DNA of 64,000 nucleotides from Candidatus Pyrohabitans jungbluthii (GTDB taxonomy: Archaea; Hydrothermarchaeota; Hydrothermarchaeia; Hydrothermarchaeales; BMS3B): contig MTMD02000002.1 of NCBI GenBank assembly GCA_002010065.2, positions 556,740 through 620,739 of the forward strand, given 5' to 3'. Shown here in pieces: positions 18,820-26,966 of this stretch (within the stretch, counting starts at the first letter, position 1; each line of letters starts with the position of its first letter). The notes beneath the pieces were generated by a model. That model was given only the letters and a program-made list of their open reading frames with translations, was not told where the DNA came from and made no database searches. Made by a program: the position numbers and the translations under genes.

Positions 18820-19042
18820 CACGCCCCTTAATCTTCTCCATCATCTGAAGTATTGCTGTTTTGTGTCCTTCCGACTCCCTCCTAATTATCTCTGCTATCT
18901 CAAGGATACGTGCCTTTTTTTCCTCGGGTAGTTCACTCCTCTCAATAAATTTTATGAGAGAATGGGTTATAAGTGCAACCCCCTCATCCTCCAACTTAGC
19001 GATGTTTTCAAGTTTCTTAAGCAGCCTGCTCTTTTGTATCAT
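18803..19042 (-). CDS. Small ferritin-like (half-size) protein
   Basis: 79 residues forming a predicted helical hairpin. The first helix carries LEDEG and the second carries ESEGHK, an ExxH ligand-like motif spaced much as in the adjacent protein. Similarity to ferritin-like half-bundles is by motif only. The ATG at 19042 has AGGTGA about 10 nt upstream. It is the first gene of a two-gene unit with the other half-ferritin. It is transcribed divergently from the MgtC-like gene, and the roughly 80-bp gap holds TATA-like sequence in both directions. A heterodimeric di-iron or oxidative-stress role is possible but unproven. Confidence 0.58.
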   Translation of the reverse strand: MIQKSRLLKKLENIAKLEDEGVALITHSLIKFIERSELPEEKKARILEIAEIIRRESEGHKTAILQMMEKIKGRDVDEF

Positions 19043-19090
19043 GTCCTCTTCACCTAATTTATAGTTTATAGAACCTTTAATATAACCAAC

Positions 19091-19100
19091 CTTTATATAA
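19091..19100 (+). promoter_or_regulatory. TATA box for the MgtC/DUF4010 gene
   Basis: The sequence ctttatataa lies about 26-30 nt upstream of ATG 19126, the spacing expected for a leaderless archaeal transcript starting at or near the initiation codon. Confidence 0.5.
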
Positions 19101-19125
19101 CCACGCCTTCCATACCATTAGCTTA

Positions 19126-20367
19126 ATGGTGGACACCGAGTTCATAAAGATGCTGTTGATCTCTGCGCTCGTTGGTGGACTTCTTGGCGTGGAGCGCGAG
19201 CTTAAGGTGCAGGTAATCGCAGGTACGCGCACCTTCATGCTGATTTCAATCACCGGAACCCTGAGTGTCTATCTTGCAACAAAGGTAGCTACGCCTTGGG
19301 TTATGAACCTCACCCTCCTAGGGGTTGTCTTTATTGTACTCCTGCTCGGTATAATAAAGAACTTCAGAACTTTCGATATAGGCATAACCACGCCCGTGGC
19401 TTTCTTCCTTGCCTACCTAATAGGCATACTTGTTGGCTTGGGATTGTACATCGAAGCCATAAGCGCAAGCATAGTCGTTACGAGCATCCTGGTATTCAAG
19501 AAGTACACCACCATCCTCTCCGAAGCCCTGGGTCACGAGGAGATGCGCTCAGCTATGGAGTTCGGTTTAATTGCCTTTGTGCTCTATCCCGTGGCACCGG
19601 ATTATCCCATTGACCCCCTGGGTTTGATAAACCCAAAAATGCTGGTGCTTGCCATAATAGTGGTCTCAACCATAGGCTTTGCGGGCTTCCTCACGCTGCG
19701 CTTGGTTGGCCTTGAGCTTGCCCTCACCCTAGTTGGAGGAATAGGCGGACTTGTGAACAGCCAGGCGACGATAAGCGCCCTTGCTGACAAGGTTAGGAAG
19801 AGCGCTGAGATTGCGCCCAACGCACTGCGGGGCATGATTTTGGCGAATGCAGTAATGCTGGTTAGAAACCTTGCGCTGGCTAGCTTGCTGAGCATTGACC
19901 TTTTAAGGCTTCTGCTTCTTCCGACGCTTGCCATGTGCCTACTCGGCGTCGCGCAGAGCTTCCTTATAAAGACCAAGAAGACCTTGCGCGAGGTTGAGCT
20001 TCCTTTAGAGTCGCCTTTCGCAATCCTGCCCTCGATTAAGTTTGCCCTCATCTTTGGGGTTATAACCTTTCTATCCTACTATGCCCAGAACATTGGCGTG
20101 GGTGGGATTTACCTCACAGCTCTTGCCGGAGGTCTGGTCTCCAGCGCCGCTGTCGTGGCGTCGCTTGCATCACTCGTAGCCTTGGGCAAGCTCGGGACTG
20201 AGGTAGCCGCCCTTGGGGGCGTTCTCGCTATGGCTTCCAGCAGCATCAGCGGTGTATTCATAGCCAAGGTGAGCGGCACCTCTGAGTTGGCGAAGAGATA
20301 CCTGCGCGTTGTTCTTGTGAATATAGCTGCTGGCGTTACGGTGGCTGCGATTATGTTCCTCGGGTAG
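19126..20367 (+). CDS. MgtC/SapB-type membrane protein with DUF4010 domain
   Basis: 413 residues, strongly hydrophobic with about 11-12 TM helices. Residues 1-140 match the MgtC/SapB N-terminal region, including the conserved GGLLGVERE and RTFMLISITG stretches. Residues about 180-410 match DUF4010 (conserved GGLVNSQATISALA and a second GGLVSSAAVVASLA). The two-domain arrangement is common in archaea and bacteria. Transport or regulation related to Mg2+ is suggested for the family but not demonstrated. The gene is monocistronic, with its own TATA box. Confidence 0.9.
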   Translation: MVDTEFIKMLLISALVGGLLGVERELKVQVIAGTRTFMLISITGTLSVYLATKVATPWVMNLTLLGVVFIVLLLGIIKNFRTFDIGITTPVAFFLAYLIGILVGLGLYIEAISASIVVTSILVFKKYTTILSEALGHEEMRSAMEFGLIAFVLYPVAPDYPIDPLGLINPKMLVLAIIVVSTIGFAGFLTLRLVGLELALTLVGGIGGLVNSQATISALADKVRKSAEIAPNALRGMILANAVMLVRNLALASLLSIDLLRLLLLPTLAMCLLGVAQSFLIKTKKTLREVELPLESPFAILPSIKFALIFGVITFLSYYAQNIGVGGIYLTALAGGLVSSAAVVASLASLVALGKLGTEVAALGGVLAMASSSISGVFIAKVSGTSELAKRYLRVVLVNIAAGVTVAAIMFLG

Positions 20368-20427
20368 GTAACGCTGCCTTATTCCATTATTTCTATTGTT
20401 AATCTGAGCCGTCTATTTTGAAGAATA

Positions 20428-21507
20428 ATGCATGATTTGGAAAAATTGAAGGAACAGGTTAGGTATAATTGTGAAATCAGTAATGCCCAGTTCTGGGGGG
20501 TTTATTCGATTTGCGGACTCTTAATGCGGCTTCGCAGCCAGTATAGATTTGAGCACTCCCTCAAGCCCTGGCAAAAAATAGACACAGCAAAGCTGATGGA
20601 GTGGGTAGGTGAGAAAGAAAAGCTGTGGCAAAGCTTGAAGGGCAAGCTCCTGGAGCCTCTGCGCCTTGGAGGAGAGGTGATAGACCCCTTCGACGTTGAA
20701 AGCGTTGAAAGGTATCTCCCCCCTAACATGTGCTACGGCGCTGGCTACGCTACGGGGATGAAGCCCAGCTTCTTCCTGGGTGAACTCGGAGATAGCTACA
20801 CTGAGCGTGGCTTCTTTGTGCGCGTGGTGGAACGCGAGTTTGTACGAGACCTATTTGTCTCGCCTGCGATGCTCAGGGGAGATACCATATACCTCCGCCT
20901 TCAGGTGTTTGAGGAGTACCTATGGGAGAAGATTGAGGAGCTTCGTCTGGGTAAGGGCAGGCAGGCGCTCTGGGATGCCTTTGAGTACTATGGTCTTCAC
21001 AGGGAGGAACTCATACAAGACCCTTCGAGGTTGGAGGAGGATATCAAAAGGATAGCAAGGAAGGAGAGCTACGCGGTGGTGGCTCATGAGATGGGTGAGG
21101 CTCTGGAAAGCGGTTTTCCAGAAGAGCTTTGGCAGAGCTTTGTGCACTCCTCGCAGTTTCTTGAGCGCTTAGCTCGAGGAATACGCGACCTGCTTGCAGA
21201 CACCCACGCTGAGGGTATGCTTTCAGCGATAATTAAACGCCGCAGCTTGGCTTCGCTTGCCTTCTATGTAGCAGCGTTGGACGGCTTCAGGAAGGAGCTT
21301 TTCCCAGAGATTTTCGAGGCTTACGCGGAGGCTAAGCAGGGTGACTGGGGCAGCGTGGAGAGCGCAGCTAAGCTTGCTCGCGATAGAGCGCTTGAGTGTG
21401 TGCGCACCCTCGTGGAGATAAACCGCAGGTCTCGAGGCAGGGGGGAAGCTTGGCTTCGCCGCGAGGTGAGGCGGGAGCTTCTGCAGCCTCTGGGGATAAA
21501 TTTATAA
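20428..21507 (+). CDS. Uncharacterised conserved protein (resembles Sfum_1244-type family)
   Basis: 359 residues, soluble and mainly helical. The N-terminus (VRYNCEISNAQFWGVYSICG, then MRLRSQYRFE) resembles a family annotated in bacteria as Sfum_1244-like, which I recall as uncharacterised. Other notable segments are a Cys in PPNMCYGAGYATG, HEMGEALE near 220 and DTHAEGML near 255. The His/Glu-rich helices could bind metal, but no known enzyme motif is complete. It has no TM segment or signal peptide. It lies between MgtC-like and aIF1 genes on the same strand. No function is offered. Confidence 0.75.
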   Translation: MHDLEKLKEQVRYNCEISNAQFWGVYSICGLLMRLRSQYRFEHSLKPWQKIDTAKLMEWVGEKEKLWQSLKGKLLEPLRLGGEVIDPFDVESVERYLPPNMCYGAGYATGMKPSFFLGELGDSYTERGFFVRVVEREFVRDLFVSPAMLRGDTIYLRLQVFEEYLWEKIEELRLGKGRQALWDAFEYYGLHREELIQDPSRLEEDIKRIARKESYAVVAHEMGEALESGFPEELWQSFVHSSQFLERLARGIRDLLADTHAEGMLSAIIKRRSLASLAFYVAALDGFRKELFPEIFEAYAEAKQGDWGSVESAAKLARDRALECVRTLVEINRRSRGRGEAWLRREVRRELLQPLGINL

Positions 21508-21565
21508 ACCCCTTCGCCTAAAAATAAGATGCCCAAAAAAACCGAAAGGATGGGATCGATAAGGA

Positions 21566-21871
21566 ATGGAGATATGCTCTGTTTGCGGACTGCCAGAGGA
21601 CTTGTGCATCTGTGAAGAGATTGCAAGGGAGACCCAGAAAATCACCATATCCCTAGCCAAGCGTAAGTTTGGTAAGTCGATGACCGTAGTAGAGGGTATA
21701 AGCGAGAAGTCCATAAACATCACAGACCTTGCAAAGAAGCTCAAGGGAGAACTCGCCTGCGGGGGTACTGTCAAGGACGGGAGGATAGAGCTTCAGGGCG
21801 ACCATCGCCAGCGGGTGAAGGAGTTTCTCATAAAGCACGGCTACTCTGAGGACCTTATTGAGGTGAAGTAG
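21566..21871 (+). CDS. Translation initiation factor aIF1 (SUI1 family)
   Basis: 101 residues. A short N-terminal CxxC...CxC segment ([13 protein letters not shown]) precedes a full SUI1 fold with [24 protein letters not shown] and [14 protein letters not shown]. These are diagnostic of archaeal/eukaryotic (e)IF1, which binds the 30S P-site region and enforces start-codon fidelity. Length matches archaeal aIF1. A TATA-like ttataaacc near 21501 lies at the end of the preceding gene. The ScpB gene starts 5 bp after its stop, so the two may share a transcript. Confidence 0.95.
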   Translation: MEICSVCGLPEDLCICEEIARETQKITISLAKRKFGKSMTVVEGISEKSINITDLAKKLKGELACGGTVKDGRIELQGDHRQRVKEFLIKHGYSEDLIEVK

Positions 21872-21876
21872 CTGGG

Positions 21877-22377
21877 ATGCATGCCAAGCAGGTTATCGAG
21901 GCTGCGCTTTTTGTTTCTTCAGAGCCTCTGTCCGTGGATAAGCTTGCGGAGGTAAGTGGCAAAACCAGGGACGAGGTTCGTGCGATTGTTGAGGAGCTGC
22001 GTAGAGACTATGCCAACCGCGACAGCGCCATTGAGATTCGAAGCATAGGTGACGACCATTACCTAATGCAGGCAAAGGAAGCTCTCTCTGGAATGCTCAT
22101 TGAGCTGGTAAAGCCAGCGGTGGCTCAGGAGACTCTTAAAACACTCTCCCTCATAGCCCTTCGCCAGCCAATTACTCAGGCTGAAGTTGTCAAGGCTCGG
22201 GGCAGCGCTGCATACGCGCACATTAGAGAACTCATTGCCAAAGGATTCGTCTTCGCTTCGCCTGCGGGCAGAACAAAGATGCTCACCACCACAGAAAAGT
22301 TCTCTGATTATTTTGGCTTCAGCCGTGACATAGCGGAGGTGAAAAAGCAGATAGGCGAGCTTCTCATGAAGAGGTAA
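21877..22377 (+). CDS. scpB: Segregation and condensation protein B (kleisin-complex winged-helix protein)
   Basis: 166 residues. Two winged-helix domains are evident: N-terminal AKQVIEAALFVSSEPLSVDKLAE and, at about 85-150, LKTLSLIALRQPITQAEVVKARG with IRELIAKGFV. This is the ScpB pattern. ScpB dimers bind the ScpA kleisin in SMC condensin complexes that organise chromosomes. ScpA and SMC genes are not in this window, and scpB instead follows aIF1 directly. Length is typical of the compact archaeal form. Confidence 0.92.
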   Translation: MHAKQVIEAALFVSSEPLSVDKLAEVSGKTRDEVRAIVEELRRDYANRDSAIEIRSIGDDHYLMQAKEALSGMLIELVKPAVAQETLKTLSLIALRQPITQAEVVKARGSAAYAHIRELIAKGFVFASPAGRTKMLTTTEKFSDYFGFSRDIAEVKKQIGELLMKR

Positions 22378-22540
22378 TGTCGCTCTTCAGCTTCAGCACT
22401 TGCTTCTTTATCTTCTCACTTTCTCTTCGAATGGTAAATATTTCTTTTTCAAGGGACTTGATTTTAATGTAGTGATAGACATTCAGCAACAGCAATGCGG
22501 CAGCAATTATGTATATCACCGTTGTGATTGAATCTGTCAT
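22364..22540 (-). CDS. Small single-TM protein with coiled-coil tail
   Basis: 58 residues from ATG 22540, chosen because GAGGTG lies 5 nt upstream; a longer frame from 22564 lacks such a site. Residues about 5-25 form a TM helix (TVIYIIAAALLLLNVYHYI), followed by a basic/acidic heptad-like helix to the end. It converges on scpB, overlapping its 3' end by 14 bp. No family was recognised. Confidence 0.6.
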   Translation of the reverse strand: MTDSITTVIYIIAAALLLLNVYHYIKIKSLEKEIFTIRRESEKIKKQVLKLKSDITSS

Positions 22541-22624
22541 GCATACACCTCTTCCTTTTAACAAAAGGGGAAGCGTAACATTAAAATAGGAATTCGTCTA
22601 TATTGACGGTGGCTTGGTGGTGAA

Positions 22625-23998
22625 ATGGAGTACGACGTGGCAATAATAGGCGCAGGGCCAGCGGGGCTCTTCGCAGCATATGAACTGGCGGAGAAGAGTA
22701 AACTCAGAGTGGTTATTGTAGACATGGGAAAGGATGTGAACAAGCGCATTTGTCCAATGGAGAAGACTGGCGTTTGCGTGAAGTGCAAACCGTGCAACGT
22801 GATGAGTGGTGTGGGTGGCGCCGGTGGACTGAGCGATGGTACTCTGAACCTTCGTCCTGACATTGGGGGTAATCTCTACGAGTTTCTGCCTGAGAATGAA
22901 GCCTGGGAGCTGGTACGCTACGTGGACAGCATCTACGTGAAGCATGGCACGCCAACGAAGCTTTACGAAGCCACGAGCGAGGAAGAGGAAGAGCTCTCGC
23001 GCAAGGCTGCGAGCGCGGGCATAGAGTTTGTGCAGATACCCCAGCGCCATATAGGCAGCGATCACACACCAGAGGTTATAAACAGCATAGCGCAGCACCT
23101 CCGCAGAAAGGGCGTGAAATTCCTTCTTGAGACACAGGTTGAGGAGATAACCCCTGAGCTTGAGCTTGTTCTGGTGGGAGGTAGGAGAATCAAGGCTAAG
23201 TATGTGATCGCTGCACCGGGGAGGAGCGGCGCACCATGGATGGTGAAGCAGGCGCAGAGGCTGGGCTTGAAGATACGCCACGGCCCTATCGATGTAGGGG
23301 TGCGTGTTGAGGTACCTGCGGTTATAATGGAGCCTGTGTGCAGGATAAACCGCGACCCTAAGTTCCACATCATAACTAAAACCTACGACGATTTTGTGCG
23401 TACCTTCTGCGTGAACCACCGCGGCTTCATGGTAAAGGAGAGCTACAAGGGCTACGTTGGCGTCAACGGCCACTCACTGCGCGATAAGCAGAGCAACAAC
23501 ACCAACTTCGCCTTCCTCACGCGGATTGAGCTTACCGAGCCTGTGGAGAACTCTACTGAGTATGGGGAGAGCATAGCTAAAACCGCTACGACGCTCGGCG
23601 GGGGTAATCCCCTGATTCAACGCCTCGGCGACCTGCGCAGAGGGAGACGCTCCACGTGGAAGCGCATTAACTCAGGCTTAGTTAAGCCCACGCTGCGTGC
23701 CGTAACCCCTGGAGATATCGCCATGGTCATGCCTCACCGTATAGTTACCAACATCCTCGAGGGATTGGAGCGCCTGGATAAGGTTATACCCGGCGTTGCC
23801 AGCGACTCAACGCTTCTCTACGCGCCTGAGATTAAGTACTACGCGATGCGCGTTGAGGTTGGCAAAACCATGGAGACCTCCATACCAAACCTCTTCGTCG
23901 CAGGCGATGGCGTTGGCGTTTCCCGCGGCATAATCATAGCCTCAGCAACTGGCGTACTCGCTGCGAGGGGGATAATGGAAAAGGAGGGTGTGCTTTAG
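22625..23998 (+). CDS. FAD-dependent oxidoreductase (COG2509-type)
   Basis: 457 residues. An N-terminal dinucleotide-binding motif GAGPAGL is at 9-15, followed by a cysteine cluster (CPMEKTGVCVKCKPC) and VMSGVGGAGGLSDGTLN, typical of the large uncharacterised FAD-dependent dehydrogenase family. A C-terminal VAGDGVGVSRGIIIASATG is the second FAD-contact segment near residue 430. The Cys cluster could hold a redox disulfide or metal. The reaction is unknown. The gene is solitary, with divergent and unrelated neighbours. Confidence 0.88.
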   Translation: MEYDVAIIGAGPAGLFAAYELAEKSKLRVVIVDMGKDVNKRICPMEKTGVCVKCKPCNVMSGVGGAGGLSDGTLNLRPDIGGNLYEFLPENEAWELVRYVDSIYVKHGTPTKLYEATSEEEEELSRKAASAGIEFVQIPQRHIGSDHTPEVINSIAQHLRRKGVKFLLETQVEEITPELELVLVGGRRIKAKYVIAAPGRSGAPWMVKQAQRLGLKIRHGPIDVGVRVEVPAVIMEPVCRINRDPKFHIITKTYDDFVRTFCVNHRGFMVKESYKGYVGVNGHSLRDKQSNNTNFAFLTRIELTEPVENSTEYGESIAKTATTLGGGNPLIQRLGDLRRGRRSTWKRINSGLVKPTLRAVTPGDIAMVMPHRIVTNILEGLERLDKVIPGVASDSTLLYAPEIKYYAMRVEVGKTMETSIPNLFVAGDGVGVSRGIIIASATGVLAARGIMEKEGVL

Positions 23999-24004
23999 AT
24001 TCAG

Positions 24005-24086
24005 GGGAAAAACCACCTTCCAGGTGCCGTTTATTGAGACTAAATCTATGTACCTTATCCTCCAGCTCTCGCAGGTGGATTTTCCC
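24005..24086. repeat. Imperfect inverted repeat in 174-bp intergenic gap
   Basis: Arms 24005-24017 (GGGAAAAACCACC) and 24074-24086 (GGTGGATTTTCCC) are complementary at 12 of 13 positions with a 56-nt loop. They lie between the FAD oxidoreductase stop (23998) and the phosphohexomutase start (24173). The rest of the gap holds no convincing gene. It may be a structured 3' end, a small RNA or chance. Confidence 0.35.
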
Positions 24087-24172
24087 TAACTTCTCAATGG
24101 AGCAAGAGATGAGATTGATTGATGACAAAAGTAAAATAGGGGGAGAGGAGATAGTTGGGGTTAGGTGGTTGG

Positions 24173-25540
24173 ATGGAGTACATATTTCGCGCTTACGATG
24201 TTCGCGGAGTGTTCAATGTGGATGTCACGGCGGAGGCAGCCGCGCGAATAGGCATGGCTTTTGGCACCTTCTTGGGTGGTGAAGGGCGCGTTCTTGTCGC
24301 ACGAGACCCTCGGGTAACAAGCGAGATATTCGAGCGTGCCTTCTCCTCCGGGCTCGCCTCGACCGGCATTGACGTTTACCTCACCGGGATGGTGCCTATA
24401 CCTGTGGCGAACTTCGCCACCGCGAGGCACAGCTACGACGCCGGAGCTTACATCACCGCTTCACACAACCCACCAGAGTACAACGGCGTTCGCTTTCGCC
24501 ATGGAGATGGCACTGGCTACACAAAGGAAAATGCCGAGGTCAAGGAGATTTTCTTTAACGGCGAGTTCAAACTTGCGAAGTGGGGTGATGTGGGTGAAAT
24601 AGTAGAGCTCAGCCCGCGCCAGACTCTGCGGGAGTATGAGGATTACCTCCTCTCAAGGCTCAAGCTTGAGCGCGAGCTTAAAGTGGTTCTCGATGCGGGT
24701 AATGGCGCGGCTGGTGTAATAGCGCCCTATATATTTCGAAAGGCAGGGGCAAAGGTTACGACGCTTAACGCTCAGCCAGATGGAACTTTTCCAGGGCGAA
24801 AAAGCGAGCCAAATGCAGAGAGCTTAGCTGACCTCGCGCGTGTGGTTTCTAGCATCGACGCCGCCTTTGGCGCTGGCTACGACGGCGACGCCGACCGCGT
24901 TGTGTTCGTTGACGATTTAGGTAGAGTGGTGCAGACGGAGAAGGTGGGCATAATTATAGCCCGGGAAATTTTACGTGAGAAGGGTGGAGGCGTGGTAATA
25001 GCTAACGTGGAGTGCTCCCAGATAGTTGAGGAGGAGATTTCAAAGCATGGGGGCGAGGTTAGGCGGGTACGCGTGGGCGATGTGTTCGTGTGCGAGGCGA
25101 TAAAGCAGCATGGCGCTGTCTTTGCAATGGAAACCTCGGCGCACTACTTCTACCCCGACTTCTACCCCTTCGACGACCCTATTCTGGTAAGCCTGAAGCT
25201 GGCTTCAATTCTCTCACAGCGAGGTGAGAAGCTTTCCCAGCTTGTGGATGAGATACCCAGCTACCCCAAGCTCCACAAGAACTTTCCCTGTGACGACAGG
25301 ATAAAGTTTCAGGTGATGGAGAAGATTATCCAGAGCTTGAAGGAGAAGGGCTACACCCTCGACATGACCGACGGTGCACGTGTGGTCTTAGAGGACGGCT
25401 GGGCTCTGCTGAGACCGAGCAACACCTCGCCATTGATAAGGGCGAGCATCGAGGCTACAAGCGAGGAGCGCGTGCAGGAACTTCTCCGCCTTGTGGAGAG
25501 GGAATTTGAGGAAGCGCTGAGAAAAACGAAAAGGGATTGA
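24173..25540 (+). CDS. Phosphomannomutase / phosphoglucomutase (alpha-D-phosphohexomutase)
   Basis: 455 residues from ATG 24173, which has AGGTGG 4 nt upstream; an in-frame codon at 24155 lacks a site. The four active-site loops are present: TASHNPP with phospho-Ser97, the metal loop DGDADR at 237-242, the sugar loop ETSAHYF, and the phosphate loop RPSNTSP near the C-terminus. It interconverts 6- and 1-phosphates of mannose, glucose or glucosamine and so supplies GDP-mannose and UDP-sugar pathways. It probably feeds the glycan genes to the right. Substrate preference among ManB/GlmM types cannot be set by eye. Confidence 0.92.
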   Translation: MEYIFRAYDVRGVFNVDVTAEAAARIGMAFGTFLGGEGRVLVARDPRVTSEIFERAFSSGLASTGIDVYLTGMVPIPVANFATARHSYDAGAYITASHNPPEYNGVRFRHGDGTGYTKENAEVKEIFFNGEFKLAKWGDVGEIVELSPRQTLREYEDYLLSRLKLERELKVVLDAGNGAAGVIAPYIFRKAGAKVTTLNAQPDGTFPGRKSEPNAESLADLARVVSSIDAAFGAGYDGDADRVVFVDDLGRVVQTEKVGIIIAREILREKGGGVVIANVECSQIVEEEISKHGGEVRRVRVGDVFVCEAIKQHGAVFAMETSAHYFYPDFYPFDDPILVSLKLASILSQRGEKLSQLVDEIPSYPKLHKNFPCDDRIKFQVMEKIIQSLKEKGYTLDMTDGARVVLEDGWALLRPSNTSPLIRASIEATSEERVQELLRLVEREFEEALRKTKRD

Positions 25541-25557
25541 AACGTTAGCCCCTCGCC

Positions 25558-26571
25558 ATGTTGTATATGCAGCTTGAAAGCGTGGTCAAGGAGATAAGAA
25601 GCCGCGCACTGGAAGAGCTTCGGGGAAGCGGAAAATTCGCAGCCTGGCGCGAGAGGGATTTCCTTCATGGTGAAGAAGTTGACGCAGGTGTTATTGTACT
25701 CTCTACTCGTGGCTGTGCTTGGGCGCTGCGCGGAGGCTGCACCATGTGCGGTTATGTTTATGATTCCTCTCGCGGCGCTTCTCAGGCAGAGGTGCTGCAG
25801 CAGTTTAAAGAGGGGCTTGCCAAGGTTGGAGAGGTCGCCTACCTCAAGGTGTTCAACTCGGGCAGCTTCTTCGACGAGGGCGAGATTTCGCGAGAGACAA
25901 GGCTCAAGATATTCCAGGAGGTCAACGCTCTTGGAGTTAAACGCCTTCAAGTGGAGTCCCGCCCTGAGTACATAACCCGCGAGGTTCTAGAAGAATCAGT
26001 CAGTGTGCTGGAGCCGGAGCTTGAGGTTGGCATTGGTCTTGAAACCACAAACGACTACATACGCGAGGTGTGCATCAACAAGGGCTTCACCCTCGCAGAG
26101 TTCACTCGCGCCTTCGATGTGTGCAAAAGCGCAGGGGTTAAAACAAAGGCGTATCTCCTCATAAAGCCGCCCTTCATAACAGAGGCTGAGGCGATAGAAG
26201 ACGCTGTTAGGAGTGGTGTGGAGGCGGCTCGCCTCGGCGTAGAGCGGCTGAGCTACAACCCCCTCAATGTGCAGCGGGGCACGCTGGTGGAGGAACTTTT
26301 TAATAAGCGGGAGTACCGCCCGCCGTGGCTGTGGAGCGTTGTAGAGATTATAAAGCGCGTGAAGGAGCGCGTGAGCATACCCGTGGTGTGCTCTCCTTCC
26401 GGAGCGGGCACAAAGCGGGGCGCTCACAACTGCGGGAAGTGCGACTCCCGCGTGCTCGCCGCTATACGCAGGTTCTCTTCTACGCAGGAGCTTCGCTACA
26501 TTGAGGAGCTAACCTGTACCTGCAAGCAAAGGTGGAAGGAGGAGCTAAACCTGGAGGTATTTGAGAGGTGA
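25558..26571 (+). CDS. raSEA: Archaeosine biosynthesis radical SAM enzyme RaSEA
   Basis: 337 residues. The radical-SAM cluster motif is C53-x7-C61-x2-C64, ending in GGCTMCGY, the distinctive RaSEA spacing rather than the standard CxxxCxxC. The rest follows the family (VESRPEYI, GIGLETTN, LLIKPPF). A C-terminal region with HNCGKCDSR and CTCK may hold further metal. Together with ArcS (not in the window), RaSEA converts preQ0-lysine-modified tRNA position 15 to archaeosine. It overlaps the next gene by 4 bp (GTGA), showing cotranscription. Confidence 0.93.
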   Translation: MLYMQLESVVKEIRSRALEELRGSGKFAAWRERDFLHGEEVDAGVIVLSTRGCAWALRGGCTMCGYVYDSSRGASQAEVLQQFKEGLAKVGEVAYLKVFNSGSFFDEGEISRETRLKIFQEVNALGVKRLQVESRPEYITREVLEESVSVLEPELEVGIGLETTNDYIREVCINKGFTLAEFTRAFDVCKSAGVKTKAYLLIKPPFITEAEAIEDAVRSGVEAARLGVERLSYNPLNVQRGTLVEELFNKREYRPPWLWSVVEIIKRVKERVSIPVVCSPSGAGTKRGAHNCGKCDSRVLAAIRRFSSTQELRYIEELTCTCKQRWKEELNLEVFER

Positions 26572-26966
26572 GGATAAAGGTCAGGAAGATTTCTGCCGGC
26601 ATCGCAGAAGGTGAGGCTGTAGTAACCAGAGAGGCGATCACCTTTCTCGGCGGCGTGGATGCTAAGTGGGGCGTGGTGGTGGAGCGCGGGCATGAGCTTG
26701 AAGGCAGAAGCATAGCCGGTAAAATCCTGGTGCTTCCCCACACCAAGGGCTCGACGGTTGGGAGCTACGTGATATACCAGATGAAGAAGCTTGGCACCGC
26801 GCCTCTCGCCATAATTGCTGTTAAGGCTGACGAGATGCTCGCCACCGGGGCGATAATCTCGGGCATACCTCTGGTGGACTCCCCCAGTGAAGACGTGCTG
26901 AGCATACCCCAGGGCGCTAAGCTAAGGGTAAACGCCGACGAGGGCTACGTAGAGGTGAAAGATTGA
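26568..26966 (+). CDS. Aconitase X small (swivel) subunit, putative phosphomevalonate dehydratase small subunit
   Basis: 132 residues with GTG start inside the RaSEA stop. It matches the DUF126/AcnX swivel domain: GEAVVTREAITFLGGVD, the KILVLPHTKGSTVGSYV phosphate/substrate loop near 55-70, and ADEMLATGAIISGIPLVD. In archaea this subunit pairs with the AcnX large subunit as phosphomevalonate dehydratase of the modified mevalonate pathway. The large subunit is not adjacent here. The downstream site-2 protease gene starts within its stop (4-bp overlap). Confidence 0.9.
   Translation: MRIKVRKISAGIAEGEAVVTREAITFLGGVDAKWGVVVERGHELEGRSIAGKILVLPHTKGSTVGSYVIYQMKKLGTAPLAIIAVKADEMLATGAIISGIPLVDSPSEDVLSIPQGAKLRVNADEGYVEVKD

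Noticed and set aside
21529..21615. 28-codon frame overlapping the aIF1 start
   Set aside because: It is out of frame with aIF1 and has no sign of conservation. The TATA at about 21501 makes it transcribable but not convincing.
22598..23473. 291-codon open frame antisense to the FAD oxidoreductase
   Set aside because: It is a shadow of a clear enzyme gene on the other strand. The composition is unusual (Cys, His, Arg, Tyr-rich) with no recognisable domain.
24098..24172. C/D-box-like TGATGA near 24120
   Set aside because: No CTGA D box follows at a suitable distance, so a snoRNA-like sRNA is not supported.
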